This document shows positions 24,857 through 34,996 of a stretch of 64,000 nt of DNA, in pieces. Where the stretch lies: contig NVUX02000012.1 in the NCBI GenBank assembly GCA_002402045.2, forward strand, positions 1 through 64,000. The letters are read 5' to 3'. The position numbers and the translations under genes were made by a program. Source of the DNA: Paracoccaceae bacterium (GTDB lineage Bacteria > Pseudomonadota > Alphaproteobacteria > Rhodobacterales > Rhodobacteraceae). Numbering within the stretch: position 1 is the first letter of the stretch; every line of letters begins with the position of its first letter. Under the pieces are notes generated by a model. The model searched no databases. It was not told where the DNA came from and saw only the letters and a program-made list of their open reading frames with translations.

Positions 24857-25605
24857 TTTGGCTTTACGCTCGCCGTAACATAGTTCACCGACAGGTCACG
24901 CTCGGAAATTGACCAGCTCCACAGGAGTGGATTGAAGGCGAAGCCTTTGCGGTCTACTGGCTCCAATCCAGCTGTTTCGATCAGGGTAAACAGCTCATCA
25001 GGCGTAATGAATTTGTCCCATTCATGTGTACCCACCGGCAGCCATCGCATTACGCGCTCAGCGCCAATGATGGCTACCATATAACTTTTCGGGTTGCGAT
25101 TAATGGTCGAGCAAATCATCAGCCCGCCGGGCTTTAGCAGGGCCTCACAGGCGTTCATAAACGCCTGCGGATCGGCCACATGCTCAACAACCTCCATATT
25201 GAGGATCACGTCAAACTGCTCGCCATCGTCCACCAGCGCCTCGGCCATGGTGTTGCGATAGTCAATTTCCAGCCCCGATTGTTCGGCATGAACCTGCGCC
25301 ACGGGGATATTGCCCGCCGCGGCATCAGCCCCCACGACAGTGGCGCCAAGCCGCGCCATCGGCTCGCTTAGCAAGCCGCCACCGCAGCCGATATCCAGCA
25401 AGCGCAAGCTTTCAAACGGCTTCAGGCTTTTACGGTCCCGCCCGAACTCTGCTGCAATTTGGTCTACGATATATTCCAGCCGTGTTGGGTTCAGCATGTG
25501 TAGCGGTTTAAACTTCCCCGTCGGGTCCCACCACTCCGCCGCCATCGCTTCAAATTTCGCGACTTCGGCCGCGTCTATTGTGTTTCTGGAGTCCGTTGCG
25601 CTCAT
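24853..25605 (-). CDS. ubiG: Ubiquinone biosynthesis O-methyltransferase UbiG
   Basis: UbiG carries out both O-methylations in ubiquinone synthesis. The 250-residue product is the family length. It has [21 protein letters not shown] at the start, SAM motif [29 protein letters not shown], and [22 protein letters not shown] chose ATG 25605 (MSATDS) and rejected a longer frame whose extra 95 residues run into the divergent iminopeptidase gene. It is transcribed opposite to pip from a short shared region. Confidence 0.92.
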   Translation of the reverse strand: MSATDSRNTIDAAEVAKFEAMAAEWWDPTGKFKPLHMLNPTRLEYIVDQIAAEFGRDRKSLKPFESLRLLDIGCGGGLLSEPMARLGATVVGADAAAGNIPVAQVHAEQSGLEIDYRNTMAEALVDDGEQFDVILNMEVVEHVADPQAFMNACEALLKPGGLMICSTINRNPKSYMVAIIGAERVMRWLPVGTHEWDKFITPDELFTLIETAGLEPVDRKGFAFNPLLWSWSISERDLSVNYVTASVKPN

Positions 25606-25656
25606 TGTCTTAACCTGCCATGCTGCAAAAAAGCCTAACTCGGATAGTGCCACCAA

Positions 25657-26631
25657 ATGCCCGAACATACCAGCCCGCAAGCTTCTCACTCCCGCCTTCA
25701 CCCCCATCGTGACCCATTTTTGGCTGAAACTATGGAGATGACCGGCGGCCACCGGCTTTATGTGGAGCAATCGGGCAACCCAAAGGGCATTCCGGTGGTG
25801 GTGCTGCATGGCGGGCCGGGAGGGGGCTGCTCGGCTTCGATGCGGCGGTATTTTGACCCCGATAAATTTCACGCCATTTTGTTTGACCAACGGGGCTGTG
25901 GGCGGTCTACGCCGTTTGCCAGCGTTGAAAATAACACCACGTGGGATTTGGTGGCGGATATTGAGCGTATACGCGAACGGCTCGGCATAGATAAATGGGT
26001 GGTGTTTGGGGGCTCTTGGGGGGCCACGCTAAGCCTGCTTTATGGCCAAGCGCACCCAACGCGTGTGCGCGCCATGGTGCTGCGCGGGGTGTTTACGCTG
26101 ACAAAAGCCGAGCTGGATTGGTTTTATGGCGGCGGTGCTGGGGCTTTTTGGCCGGAAGCGTGGGCGCTATTTAAAGGTATTATTCCGCAGGACGAGCAAG
26201 GAGACATGATTAAGGCTTACCACAAGCGCTTGTTTGGCGACGATGAGACGGCCGCTGATCAAGCCGCCCGCATGTGGACCGGCTGGGAAAACACGCTTGC
26301 CACGCTGGTGTCTGATGGTAAAATTCAAGGGGCTGGGGCGCGCCATGCGCAGGCGTTTGCCCGCATTGAAAACCATTATTTCACCCATAACGGCTGGCTG
26401 GAGGATGAACACCAGATCGAGGCCAATATGCGCCGGCTACACGGGATCAAAGGATATATCGTGCAGGGCCGCTATGATATGATTTGCCCGCCGCATACGG
26501 CCCATAAGGTGCATAACGCCTGGCCTGAATCCGAGCTTCGGATGGTTAATCTGGCGGGGCACGCTATGTCTGAAACCGGGGTGGCAGCGGAATTGGTTGG
26601 CATTATGGATCAAATTGGCAAAGAAGAATAA
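25657..26631 (+). CDS. pip: Proline iminopeptidase
   Basis: The 324-residue alpha/beta hydrolase removes N-terminal proline from peptides. It shows the S33-family features: oxyanion-region [19 protein letters not shown], nucleophile motif GGSWGATL, a helical cap (about 145-235), the catalytic Asp in [10 protein letters not shown] and the final His in AGHAM. It is divergent from ubiG. The following serine-hydrolase gene starts one base after its stop, so the two are likely co-transcribed. Confidence 0.92.
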   Translation: MPEHTSPQASHSRLHPHRDPFLAETMEMTGGHRLYVEQSGNPKGIPVVVLHGGPGGGCSASMRRYFDPDKFHAILFDQRGCGRSTPFASVENNTTWDLVADIERIRERLGIDKWVVFGGSWGATLSLLYGQAHPTRVRAMVLRGVFTLTKAELDWFYGGGAGAFWPEAWALFKGIIPQDEQGDMIKAYHKRLFGDDETAADQAARMWTGWENTLATLVSDGKIQGAGARHAQAFARIENHYFTHNGWLEDEHQIEANMRRLHGIKGYIVQGRYDMICPPHTAHKVHNAWPESELRMVNLAGHAMSETGVAAELVGIMDQIGKEE

Positions 26632-26632
26632 C

Positions 26633-27796
26633 ATGCGGACGCTTTTCAAATGGAGGCTTCGGGCGCTGATAGTATTGGTGCTCATTCTTGCTGGGCTTGC
26701 CATTTGGAAGCGTGATGACATTTCGCGCCTGCTGGCCGTGAACTCGCTGTTTGACGCGGCAAAGATCGTCAATAATTTTTCCCATATGGACGAGCTGTTT
26801 TTCAATACACCGCTTGTGCTTCCAAATGCCCCTAGCCCGCTAAATGTAGCACCCGCCGAGCTGCCAGACATTGCGGACTGGTTAGAGGTGCGGGCGGTGA
26901 CTGGGCTGGTGGTGCTGAAAGATGGCACATTGGTGCATGAAAGTTACTATCTGGGCACGGCAGATACCGACCTGCGGGTTTCGTGGTCGGTTGCGAAAAG
27001 CTTCCTTTCGGCGCTGATGGGGATTGTGCTGGAAGATGGCGATATTGCTTCGATTGATGATCAGGTGACCACATACGCTCCCAGCCTGATTGGCAGTGCC
27101 TATGAGGGCGCGACCATCCGTAATGTGCTTAATATGGCCTCGGGGGTGCATTTTGATGAGGGCTATCTCGATTTTAACTCCGACATTAATAAAATGGGGC
27201 GGGTGCTGGCGCTGGGCGGCTCGATGGACGAATTTGCTGCCAGCATCACGGCCCGTGACCGCGTGCCGGGGGCGGCTTGGCAATATGTTTCGATTGATAC
27301 CCACGTGCTGGGCATGGTTATACGCGGGGCCACGGGGCGGAGTATTAAAGACCTTATGGTCGAAAAACTGCTTACGCCCTTGGGGCTGGAGGCAGATCCG
27401 ATTTACCTCACCGACGGCCATGGTGTGGCCTTTGTGCTTGGCGGGCTAAACCTGCGCACACGTGATTATGCCCGCATGGGGCAGCTGTTTTTGCAAAACG
27501 GAATGTGGAATGGGGCGCAGCTTGTGCCGGCGGCGTGGGTGGCCGCCTCCACGGCTGATTCTGCCCCTAACACGCCCGATCGTGTTGGCTATGGCTTTCA
27601 ATGGTGGCTACCGGCAGATGGCGATGAGGGCGAATATTTCGCGCGGGGGGTTTATGGGCAGTATATTTATATTAACCCGGCCAAAGGCGTGGTGATCGCG
27701 CTCAACTCAGCTGATCGTGGCTTTTCTGCAGCGGGTGTAAACCCCGGAAACATTGCCATGTTTAGGCAGATTGCCAGCAAAATCAGCACAGAATAG
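26633..27796 (+). CDS. Membrane-anchored serine hydrolase (beta-lactamase/class C family)
   Basis: The 387-residue product has one N-terminal hydrophobic helix (ALIVLVLILAGLAIW) acting as signal anchor. A penicillin-binding-protein-like domain follows, with the SxxK motif in VSWSVAKSFLSALMG, a YxN-type tyrosine site in QYVSIDTHVLGMV, and GVYGQYIYINP near the end in place of HxG. These are the marks of the class C beta-lactamase / esterase superfamily; a true resistance function is not implied. I took ATG 26633, one base after the pip stop. Confidence 0.85.
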   Translation: MRTLFKWRLRALIVLVLILAGLAIWKRDDISRLLAVNSLFDAAKIVNNFSHMDELFFNTPLVLPNAPSPLNVAPAELPDIADWLEVRAVTGLVVLKDGTLVHESYYLGTADTDLRVSWSVAKSFLSALMGIVLEDGDIASIDDQVTTYAPSLIGSAYEGATIRNVLNMASGVHFDEGYLDFNSDINKMGRVLALGGSMDEFAASITARDRVPGAAWQYVSIDTHVLGMVIRGATGRSIKDLMVEKLLTPLGLEADPIYLTDGHGVAFVLGGLNLRTRDYARMGQLFLQNGMWNGAQLVPAAWVAASTADSAPNTPDRVGYGFQWWLPADGDEGEYFARGVYGQYIYINPAKGVVIALNSADRGFSAAGVNPGNIAMFRQIASKISTE

Positions 27797-27899
27797 GCCA
27801 GCATAGGCCGGAATTAGCTTAGCAGAAACCTGCTTATTTCTATATCTAAAATTTCGTCTATGCTCTGGGTAACGTGAAGTTTACTCTGGAGAAAAGGCC

Positions 27900-29546
27900 A
27901 TGGTCACTCGGCGTGCATTTAACAAAGGGTTGTTTGGGGTGGCCTTGGCCAGCCTCGCCGCGCCGCGCGCAATGGCTAATTTTGGGGTTAACCCGCCCAA
28001 TGCCTATCTCAATCGTCTTACTTTTGGGGCCACCACGCAGAGCATTGCAGATTTTGAGGCGCTCGGCCTTGATGGTTGGCTGGAAAAACAGCTGGCAATG
28101 CCGGAGGCCGACGCGGCTCTGGAGGCACGCATTACCGCGGCGCGGTTGCAAATAGAATATGAAGCGGGTGAGTCTGAGACCGGCGAAACATGGGCGGCGA
28201 TGGACGAAATGCGCCACCTGACCATGCTCAACGCCCCCGCGGCTGATCTGGTGAAATTTATGGATTTTGATCTGCCGTTTGATTTTTCAGAGCGCGAGCG
28301 CGCGGGCTATGAAGTGATTGCTGCCAGCTTTATTCGGGCCACGCATGCTGAGGCGCAGCTGCGCGAGGTCATGGCGCAATTCTGGCATAACCACTTTAGC
28401 ACCAACGCCTTAAAAGACGTAGAAACCGCAGTGTTTTTTCCGGCTTATGACCGGATTATGCGCCGCCATGCGCTGGGTAATTTTCGCGTCATGCTGGGGG
28501 AGGTCGCCCGCGCGCCCACCATGCTTTATTACCTCAATAATGCCTCGTCGCGCGCTTCGCCCGCCAACGAAAACTATGCGCGCGAGCTGCTGGAGCTGCA
28601 TACGATGGGGGCGGCCAATTACTTAAATGACCAATATGACAGCTGGCGTGAGGTGCCGGGGGCCGAAGACGGCCTTGCTGTTGGTTTTATCGACCAAGAT
28701 GTCTATGAAGTGGCGCGGGCCTTTAGCGGATGGACGGTGGGCGATGGAGGTTGGCTGGATGATGGCACCGATAAGCCCACCACCGGCGAATTTTTCTTTG
28801 CCACCCTCTGGCATGACCCCTACCAAAAACGCATTCTTGGCGTAGAGTTTGAACCCAATGCGGCGCCGATGGCTGACGGCAACAAAGTGCTTGATATTCT
28901 CGCTGCTCATCCGGCCACGGCCCGTTTTGTAACCGAAAAAATCCTTCGCCGCCTTGGGCTGGAGACCCCGAGCGAGGCCTTTATGGCTCGGGTTGCGGAG
29001 GTGTTTACCAATGCGCTTGATGATGAAGACCAGATCGCGCAAGTGGTGCGCATTATTGTGCTTTCAGAGGAATTTGCCACCACAGCGCCAAATAAATTGC
29101 GCACGCCGTTTGAGTTTTTGATAGCGCTTTATCGCGCCACGGGCACGCACGTGGTGGAGCCGCAATATGATTTACTATGGCAGTTGGAGCGCACCGGCTG
29201 GACCCAACACCAAGTGCATCCGCCGACTGGCCACTCTGATCACTCGGCGGACTGGGCCAACACACGCGCCCTAAACGGCATGGTTAATTTTGCGCTCTAT
29301 GCCCATGATGGCGATCTTGACGGCATTAAGTTTAACCCAAAAATTGCGGTTAAAACATGGGGCGAATATGCTGAGCATTGGGCGCGCGCCCTGCAAGCCC
29401 CGCCCGATACCGTCAAAGCCTTCCTTAAGGGCATGGCGCTTGATCACAGCGCGCCGCTGCCGCTGGACGATGAAGGTTACCTGCTTTGGGGGGCCAATAA
29501 CGCGATTGCGCTCGCGGCCCTCACCCCGCAATTTATGTTCCGCTAG
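27900..29546 (+). CDS. DUF1800 family protein
   Basis: The 548-residue protein starts with a twin-arginine-like leader (MVTRRAFNKGLFGVALASLA) and carries the DUF1800 core: NRLTFGAT, FWHNHFSTN, NENYARELLELHTMG, and EVARAFSGWTV. DUF1800 proteins are exported, of uncertain biochemistry, and almost always sit next to a DUF1501 gene, as here. A GGAG site precedes the ATG. The two are separated by nine bases and are surely one operon. Confidence 0.85.
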   Translation: MVTRRAFNKGLFGVALASLAAPRAMANFGVNPPNAYLNRLTFGATTQSIADFEALGLDGWLEKQLAMPEADAALEARITAARLQIEYEAGESETGETWAAMDEMRHLTMLNAPAADLVKFMDFDLPFDFSERERAGYEVIAASFIRATHAEAQLREVMAQFWHNHFSTNALKDVETAVFFPAYDRIMRRHALGNFRVMLGEVARAPTMLYYLNNASSRASPANENYARELLELHTMGAANYLNDQYDSWREVPGAEDGLAVGFIDQDVYEVARAFSGWTVGDGGWLDDGTDKPTTGEFFFATLWHDPYQKRILGVEFEPNAAPMADGNKVLDILAAHPATARFVTEKILRRLGLETPSEAFMARVAEVFTNALDDEDQIAQVVRIIVLSEEFATTAPNKLRTPFEFLIALYRATGTHVVEPQYDLLWQLERTGWTQHQVHPPTGHSDHSADWANTRALNGMVNFALYAHDGDLDGIKFNPKIAVKTWGEYAEHWARALQAPPDTVKAFLKGMALDHSAPLPLDDEGYLLWGANNAIALAALTPQFMFR

Positions 29547-29555
29547 GACGCTGCC

Positions 29556-30689
29556 ATGCCAAATGATCCCATTCTTGTTGTTGTGTTCCTGCGTGGCGGG
29601 GCGGACGGCCTAAACCTGATCTCCCCCACAGCGGATGTGGACTATATCGCCGCCCGCCCCGACGCTATGCGCGTGTTGCGCAAAGGCGATGAGGCTGGCT
29701 ACGCCATGGCCGATATGGCCGCCGATGTGGATTTTCGATTCCATCCCCAAGCGCGTGGGCTTTCGGAGCTTTATAACGCCGGTGAACTGGCGGTTATTCA
29801 TGCCTCTGGCTTGACAGACGGCACGCGCTCGCATTTCGATGCCGAGGCAAAAATGGAGCGGGCCGCGGTGAATGGCTCGGCGGGGGGCTGGCTTGGCCGC
29901 TGGTTTGCCAGCCAACAAAGTGATGGCATTCTGCCGCTGCTCTCGGCCGGCGCGGCGCCTGACAGTGTGCGCGGCGCGCGTGATGTGGCGGTGGCTGACG
30001 CCTTGGAAGACCTGATTTTGGCCAATGGCCATGAGCTGGCCCCGATAGTCCGCCAGCGCCTGATGCAGGGCTTTGGCCAGCATCCGCTGATCGGGGCGCC
30101 TATTCAGCGGCTGGTGCAGCTTTCCAGCACCTTAAGGGGCCGAATTGTGAACACTGATGGCGAGGCCATAAACTATGTCCCCAGCGTAGACTACCCCGAG
30201 GGCCCCTTGGCGGAGTCCTTCAAAACCATTGCGCGCACCATTAAGCTGGACCTTGGCCTGCGGGTGGCGACGCTTGATTTTGGGGGGTGGGATACTCACG
30301 AAGAGCAAACTGCCAGTTTTGGTGGCAATGTTGATGCGCTCTCGGCTGGCCTCATGGCTTTTTGGCAAGATATCGGGGCTGAGGCAGAGCGGGTGAATGT
30401 GGTGGTGATGAGCGAATTTGGCCGCCGCCTTCGGGCGAATACCTCCGGCGGCACAGACCATGGCTACGGCAATGCCATGATGGTGCTGGGCGCGGGCGTG
30501 AAGGGTGGCCAAATGCTGGGCGAATGGCCGGGCTTGGCAAATGATGCGTTGGATGACCGGGCCGATTTGGCGATAACCACCGACTACCGCCACGTTTTGG
30601 CGAGCGTTATGCGCCAGCATATGCGGGCCGATAATATCGCAGACCTTTTCCCCGCATTTGCGCCTGACCCTATGGGCCTTTACGCCTGA
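29556..30689 (+). CDS. DUF1501 family protein
   Basis: The 377-residue product belongs to DUF1501, which has a sulfatase/alkaline-phosphatase-like fold: LVVVFLRGGADGLNLISP, ATLDFGGWDTHEEQ, VVMSEFGRRLRANTSGGTDHGYGNAM. The last motif resembles metal-binding residues of that superfamily. Unlike many members it has no clear N-terminal signal; it might be exported with the Tat-leader DUF1800 partner, which is inference. Its substrate is unknown. Confidence 0.85.
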   Translation: MPNDPILVVVFLRGGADGLNLISPTADVDYIAARPDAMRVLRKGDEAGYAMADMAADVDFRFHPQARGLSELYNAGELAVIHASGLTDGTRSHFDAEAKMERAAVNGSAGGWLGRWFASQQSDGILPLLSAGAAPDSVRGARDVAVADALEDLILANGHELAPIVRQRLMQGFGQHPLIGAPIQRLVQLSSTLRGRIVNTDGEAINYVPSVDYPEGPLAESFKTIARTIKLDLGLRVATLDFGGWDTHEEQTASFGGNVDALSAGLMAFWQDIGAEAERVNVVVMSEFGRRLRANTSGGTDHGYGNAMMVLGAGVKGGQMLGEWPGLANDALDDRADLAITTDYRHVLASVMRQHMRADNIADLFPAFAPDPMGLYA

Positions 30690-30912
30690 ACAGATTGAAT
30701 ACGGACACAAATATGCTCGATTCGGGTGGGTTTACCTGTGTCGACGGCATTAATCACAAAAAACCTGTGTTATTAAATGATGTGAAAAGGCTTCGCTAAT
30801 ATACTGTAAATATAGGAATAAATGGCAGTGATCTGCGAATAACCTATTTGGTATACTAATAAATACCGATAAATTATGTAGTTTAAATGTATAAAATAGA
30901 TATACTCGAAAT

Positions 30913-31620
30913 ATGTACATGTTTTTGCAAAAACTATTCTTAGCGCCTATCTGGTTATTCTTGGCGTTCCCTGCTGTTGCTTTGGCCGACGGCCATGCTG
31001 CGGAGGGCGAGCGCCTGTTTCGCACGCTGGGCTGCGCGGGCTGCCACGAGGTTGGGCCTGAGGGGCGCAACAAGGTTGGCCCGCATCTAAACCAGATTAT
31101 TGGTCGCACTGCTGGCGCCGTTGAGGGGTTTCGCTATTCCCGCGCTATGGTTGGCCGCTCTGAGGATGGGCTGATCTGGGACGAAGACATGCTCCGCGCG
31201 TTTCTTATGGCGCCAGCTGATTTTTTGCCCAGTACTCGCATGGCTTACAGAGGCGTGCGCAAAGCAGAAGATATCGACCATTTGCTGATATTCCTGCGCA
31301 CGCTGACGCCAGAAACCAACCTTGGCACGGCCAATGTCGAGCCGGGCGACCCGAAAGTTGCGCCGGAAATTCTCGCGATTGAGGGCAATGTGGAATATGG
31401 CCAATACCTGTCATCAACCTGTGTCACCTGCCATCAGGCCAGTGGTGAAAGCAGTGGCATCCCCCCGATTATTAACTGGCCAGCTGGCGCATTTGTGACC
31501 GTGCTGCACGCCTACAAAGGTAAATCACGCGACAACGCTGTGATGCAGCAAATTACCAGCGCGCTGGGCAATGAAGAAATTGCGGCATTGGCCGCATATT
31601 ACGAAAGCATTCAGGACTAA
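30913..31620 (+). CDS. Periplasmic diheme cytochrome c (SoxE/FccA-like)
   Basis: The 235-residue protein has a signal peptide (cleavage near VALA-DGHA) and two CxxCH haem sites, CAGCH in the first half and CVTCH in the second. The first half looks like a class I cytochrome c (VGPHLNQIIGRTAG, with a distal Met likely in STRMAYRG), the second like c553. It lies 27 bases before the flavoprotein gene, matching soxE-soxF or fccA-fccB, in which the cytochrome accepts electrons from the flavoprotein. The AT-rich 223-bp gap upstream should contain its promoter. Confidence 0.8.
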   Translation: MYMFLQKLFLAPIWLFLAFPAVALADGHAAEGERLFRTLGCAGCHEVGPEGRNKVGPHLNQIIGRTAGAVEGFRYSRAMVGRSEDGLIWDEDMLRAFLMAPADFLPSTRMAYRGVRKAEDIDHLLIFLRTLTPETNLGTANVEPGDPKVAPEILAIEGNVEYGQYLSSTCVTCHQASGESSGIPPIINWPAGAFVTVLHAYKGKSRDNAVMQQITSALGNEEIAALAAYYESIQD

Positions 31621-31647
31621 AACGAAAACCAAAACGGGAGAAGTAAC

Positions 31648-32916
31648 ATGAAACTAGATAGACGCGGATTTTTGGGCGCAGGGGTGGCAGCTGCCGCAAC
31701 GCTAAGTGCGCCAATGGTATTGGGTGCGGCCCACGGCAAGCCACGGGTCGTGGTTGTTGGCGGTGGCGCTGGCGGGGCTACGGCGGCGCGCTATATCGCA
31801 AAAGATAGCGGTGGGGCGATAGATGTGGTGCTCATCGAGCCTTCCCGCACCTATTACACATGTTTCTTCTCCAATCTTTACCTTGGTGGCTATCGTGATA
31901 TGGCCAGCCTCGGGCACTCCTACGGGGCGATGGCGGCGCAGGGCGTAAACGTGGTGCATGATTGGGCCATCGGGGTGGATCGCGATGCAAAAACCGTGGC
32001 TTTGGCGGGTGGCGGCTCAATCCCTTACGATAAGCTGATCCTGTCTCCGGGCATTGATTTTCGTGATGGGGCGGTGCAGGGCTGGGATGTTAGCGCGCAA
32101 AACGCCATGCCGCATGCTTATAAGGCCGGTTCGCAAACCGAGCTGCTGCGGGCGCAGATGGAATCTATGCCTCAAGGCGGCACCTATGCCATGGTGGCCC
32201 CGCCCAACCCCTTCCGCTGCCCTCCGGGGCCATATGAGCGGATTTCGATGGTGGCGCACTACTTCAAGGAAAATAACCCGACGGTCAAAATCCTGATCTT
32301 CGATCCCAAGGCTGGTTTCTCTAAACAAGCGCTGTTTGAAGATGGCTGGACCCGCCACTATGCAGGCATGGTTGAGTGGATTAGCCCTGATTTTGGCGGC
32401 GCAGTAGACGAAGTGCGCCCCGGCAGCATGGAAGTTGTGGCTGATGGCGAAGTGGTTAAGGTAGACGTGTGTAACGTGATCCCTGCCATGAAAGCTGGCC
32501 GGATTGCTGACCTTGCAGGCGTGACCAATGACGCTGGCTGGGCACCGGTTAACCCGCATACGATGGCGACGCGCGCAGACGAAAACATCTATGTGCTGGG
32601 CGATAGCGCGCAGCAGGGTGATATGCCGAAATCCGGTTTCTCGGCCAATAGCCAAGCCAAAGTGTGCGCCAATGCGGTGCGCGGCGAGCTTACCGGCTCA
32701 ACCGTGTTTCCGGCACGCTTCAGCAATACCTGCTGGTCATTGCTGGATACCAATGATGGCGTAAAAGTGGGGGCATCTTATGAGGCCACCGACGAGAAGA
32801 TCACCAAAACCTCGGGCTTTATTTCGCAAGTGGGTGAGGACGCGGCGACGCGTGAAGCCACTTACGGGGAGAGCGTTGGCTGGTATGACGGCATTACAGC
32901 CGACATGTTTGGCTAA
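31648..32916 (+). CDS. Flavocytochrome c sulfide dehydrogenase flavoprotein (FccB/SoxF)
   Basis: The 422-residue product has a twin-arginine leader (LDRRGFLGAGVAAAATL), an FAD-binding VVVGGGAGGATAARY, and Cys72 in RTYYTCFFSN, the position that binds FAD covalently in FccB. Two further cysteines, C191 (FRCPPGPYERIS) and C362 (SNTCWSLL), correspond to the redox disulfide that reacts with sulfide. It works with the diheme cytochrome just upstream. No other sox genes are present, so this is a standalone sulfide-oxidation or SoxF module. Confidence 0.88.
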   Translation: MKLDRRGFLGAGVAAAATLSAPMVLGAAHGKPRVVVVGGGAGGATAARYIAKDSGGAIDVVLIEPSRTYYTCFFSNLYLGGYRDMASLGHSYGAMAAQGVNVVHDWAIGVDRDAKTVALAGGGSIPYDKLILSPGIDFRDGAVQGWDVSAQNAMPHAYKAGSQTELLRAQMESMPQGGTYAMVAPPNPFRCPPGPYERISMVAHYFKENNPTVKILIFDPKAGFSKQALFEDGWTRHYAGMVEWISPDFGGAVDEVRPGSMEVVADGEVVKVDVCNVIPAMKAGRIADLAGVTNDAGWAPVNPHTMATRADENIYVLGDSAQQGDMPKSGFSANSQAKVCANAVRGELTGSTVFPARFSNTCWSLLDTNDGVKVGASYEATDEKITKTSGFISQVGEDAATREATYGESVGWYDGITADMFG

Positions 32917-32947
32917 ATAGGCGAACACCCAACGCTAGAAAGAGAAG

Positions 32948-32971
32948 GGCGCGTAGCAATACGCGCCTTTT
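32948..32971 (+). terminator. Rho-independent terminator after the SoxEF-like pair
   Basis: GGCGCGTA pairs with TACGCGCC around a GCAA tetraloop, followed by TTTT. It lies 31 bases past the flavoprotein stop and just before the convergent DUF4145 gene, and could serve that gene as well. Confidence 0.85.
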
Positions 32972-32979
32972 GTATGGCG

Positions 32980-33735
32980 TTAATTTGGCTTACCTTTGCC
33001 TTTTGTCATCTTTTCCGCAATTTTTCGAATACGCTCGCCGTCCTTGATGTAAATCTGCTCAAGAGCTTGCTCCAGAACCTCAAAGCCCTCTAACAAATCC
33101 GTCTTACTAAGCGGCGCGTCCGTTACATGGCTACCGTAATTTCCGTGCCATTTAATGCCTCGCAGCAGAACAGCAATGTCAGACGAAGTTTTCTCGTATT
33201 CAGTAATTTGGCTATCCAAAAAAATAGGCTTCCCATTGTCGGTGACAGTTTTCATTCCCCGCTCAACCATAACTGCCTCAATTGTGCGTCGAATGCTATT
33301 CGCGCAAGCGGAATGATCTGGCCAAAAATTTGAGAAGGCGCCCTTTAGCTCATTGGCTATTTTTTCAGGGAAAGCTTTGTGTATTGTGAAAATCGGTGGA
33401 GAAGGATAAATATTCTTTATCGTGTAAATTTCAGCATGGAAACTCTCGGGCTCACCAGTGTGCTGATCGTAGTCTTCGAATGCCTCCACCGAGCGCCTTC
33501 CTGAGGCCACGACGACTTCCCCACAGCTTTGACACTTAAGAAAGGCACTAAACCTTTCATCTATCCATTCAGGCTCCCAAGCCTCATGGTCGTGGCTTCT
33601 TTTCGAATCCAGTGTTTCCATGGAATGTATGCTGCCTTTGACCAAACCGACAATTCCCGCTCGGCAATTTGGGCATGGCCAATGCCTGAATTCTTTTTCA
33701 CATGCGCTATGCCAGAGATCCTGATTTATCGCCAT
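32980..33735 (-). CDS. DUF4145 domain protein with zinc-ribbon cysteines
   Basis: The 251-residue soluble protein has paired cysteines WPCPNCRAG (N-terminal) and LKCQSCGEVV (about residue 68) that could form a zinc ribbon. A helical DUF4145-like domain follows: NELKGAFSNFWPDHSACANSIRRTIEAVMVERG and LRGIKWHGNYGSH. DUF4145 occurs in some restriction and defence proteins and in many standalone genes of unknown role. There is no operon partner. The lower GC of the gene compared with its neighbours hints at recent acquisition. Confidence 0.7.
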   Translation of the reverse strand: MAINQDLWHSACEKEFRHWPCPNCRAGIVGLVKGSIHSMETLDSKRSHDHEAWEPEWIDERFSAFLKCQSCGEVVVASGRRSVEAFEDYDQHTGEPESFHAEIYTIKNIYPSPPIFTIHKAFPEKIANELKGAFSNFWPDHSACANSIRRTIEAVMVERGMKTVTDNGKPIFLDSQITEYEKTSSDIAVLLRGIKWHGNYGSHVTDAPLSKTDLLEGFEVLEQALEQIYIKDGERIRKIAEKMTKGKGKPN

Positions 33736-33880
33736 TTTGGGATACCCTCAATAAGTTTAGATGCTTTACATAGCAAAGAAAGCGAAGCGCATAAAGCCTC
33801 AGAAAGGCAAACAGGTTGACGCCTAGCGTCAATGCTATTGTGCTCTACAGATTAAAAATTCGGACTGCTCACTAGGTTTT

Positions 33881-34852
33881 TTAGCCAGCCGCTCCCTCGT
33901 AAATCATGTCTATCATTCGCTGGTTCCCGCGGGAGAACTCAAGGGGGCAGGGGTAGGCGGCGCCGTTTAGGATGCTTTCATGTACGGCGTTAAACTGGTG
34001 CACGTAGTGATCATCGGTTTGGAAGGTTTCTGACATGTGGTCGCCATTATTAAACCTGATTTCGATTTTGGCCTCGCCGTAAGCGCGGGGGTTAAATGGG
34101 GCGCTGATGGTTAGCACGCCTTTTTCCCCATGAAAGACCATCTGCTGGTAGGGGGCCATGCGCATGGACACGTAAAAATCGGCGCTAAAGTCGGGAAAGT
34201 CTGCCTGCACGCGCGCGGTGGTGTCCACGCCGTTTTGCCATTCGATCACCGAATGGATTTTGGTTGGCTCGGCACCCGTTACAAAGCGGGTGGTGACAGC
34301 GGGGTAAACCCCGATATCGGGCAAGGCACCGCCGCCATAACCAGGCTGATTGCGGATATTGTCCATATCGTCGTTGAAATATGAAAACGCACCCTGCACG
34401 TGGCGCAGCGTGCCTATTTTGCCAGATTGCACCCATTCCCGCACTCTTAGCCATTGCGGATGGTGTGTGACCATAAAGGCTTCGGCGGCAAACAACCCCG
34501 TGCGGTCCCGCGCCGCGATCAGCTGGTCTATTTCGGCGGCCTTCATGGCGATGGGCTTTTCGCAAAGCACGTGCTTTCCGGCCTCAAGGCATTTTAGAGT
34601 CCACTTTACGTGGTCAGTATTTGGCAGAGGAATGTAGATGGCGTCAATATTCGGGTCTGCCAGCAGCGCCTCGTAGCTATCATAGCAGGTCACATCCCCG
34701 TAAGGCGCGGCCATGGCTTGCGCTTTTTCGATGTTGCGGCTGGCAATCGCACCGATTCGGCCTTTGGCAGAAACGTGCAGCGCGGGGCATAACCAGTCTT
34801 TTGCGATCTTGGCCGCGCCTAAAATACCCCAGTTAATGTATGTATTCGCCAT
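33881..34852 (-). CDS. Gfo/Idh/MocA family oxidoreductase
   Basis: The 323-residue NAD(P)-dependent dehydrogenase has an N-terminal Rossmann fold ([20 protein letters not shown]), the family signature [17 protein letters not shown], whose EKP lysine is catalytic, and a C-terminal alpha/beta sugar-binding domain. Members act on sugars, inositols or related diols; the substrate is not evident. I chose ATG 34852 because GGAGA lies seven bases upstream and the longer frame would cross the region divergent from carB. Confidence 0.85.
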   Translation of the reverse strand: MANTYINWGILGAAKIAKDWLCPALHVSAKGRIGAIASRNIEKAQAMAAPYGDVTCYDSYEALLADPNIDAIYIPLPNTDHVKWTLKCLEAGKHVLCEKPIAMKAAEIDQLIAARDRTGLFAAEAFMVTHHPQWLRVREWVQSGKIGTLRHVQGAFSYFNDDMDNIRNQPGYGGGALPDIGVYPAVTTRFVTGAEPTKIHSVIEWQNGVDTTARVQADFPDFSADFYVSMRMAPYQQMVFHGEKGVLTISAPFNPRAYGEAKIEIRFNNGDHMSETFQTDDHYVHQFNAVHESILNGAAYPCPLEFSRGNQRMIDMIYEGAAG

Positions 34853-34911
34853 CTTTTGTCTCCTTTTCGGGCAGTATCGCCGCACTGGCCTGTTATTGGC
34901 AAGCATTTAGA

Positions 34912-34940
34912 GGGTGGCGGGGTTGCGCCCCCCGCCACCC
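34912..34940. promoter_or_regulatory. GC-rich hairpin upstream of carB
   Basis: GGGTGGCGGGG and CCCCGCCACCC form an 11-bp, very stable stem with a short loop, 57 bases before the carB start in the region divergent from the dehydrogenase gene. It could be an attenuator-type leader structure or a terminator for upstream read-through. There is no T-run. Confidence 0.45.
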
Positions 34941-34996
34941 GCGCTATAACCACCACAATTTGCACAGTCCAAGACCGACAAACCACGGGGTCCAGC

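Noticed and set aside
26633-27796. Antibiotic-resistance beta-lactamase
   Set aside because: It has the serine-hydrolase motifs but a membrane anchor and divergent third motif; family membership alone does not support a resistance role.
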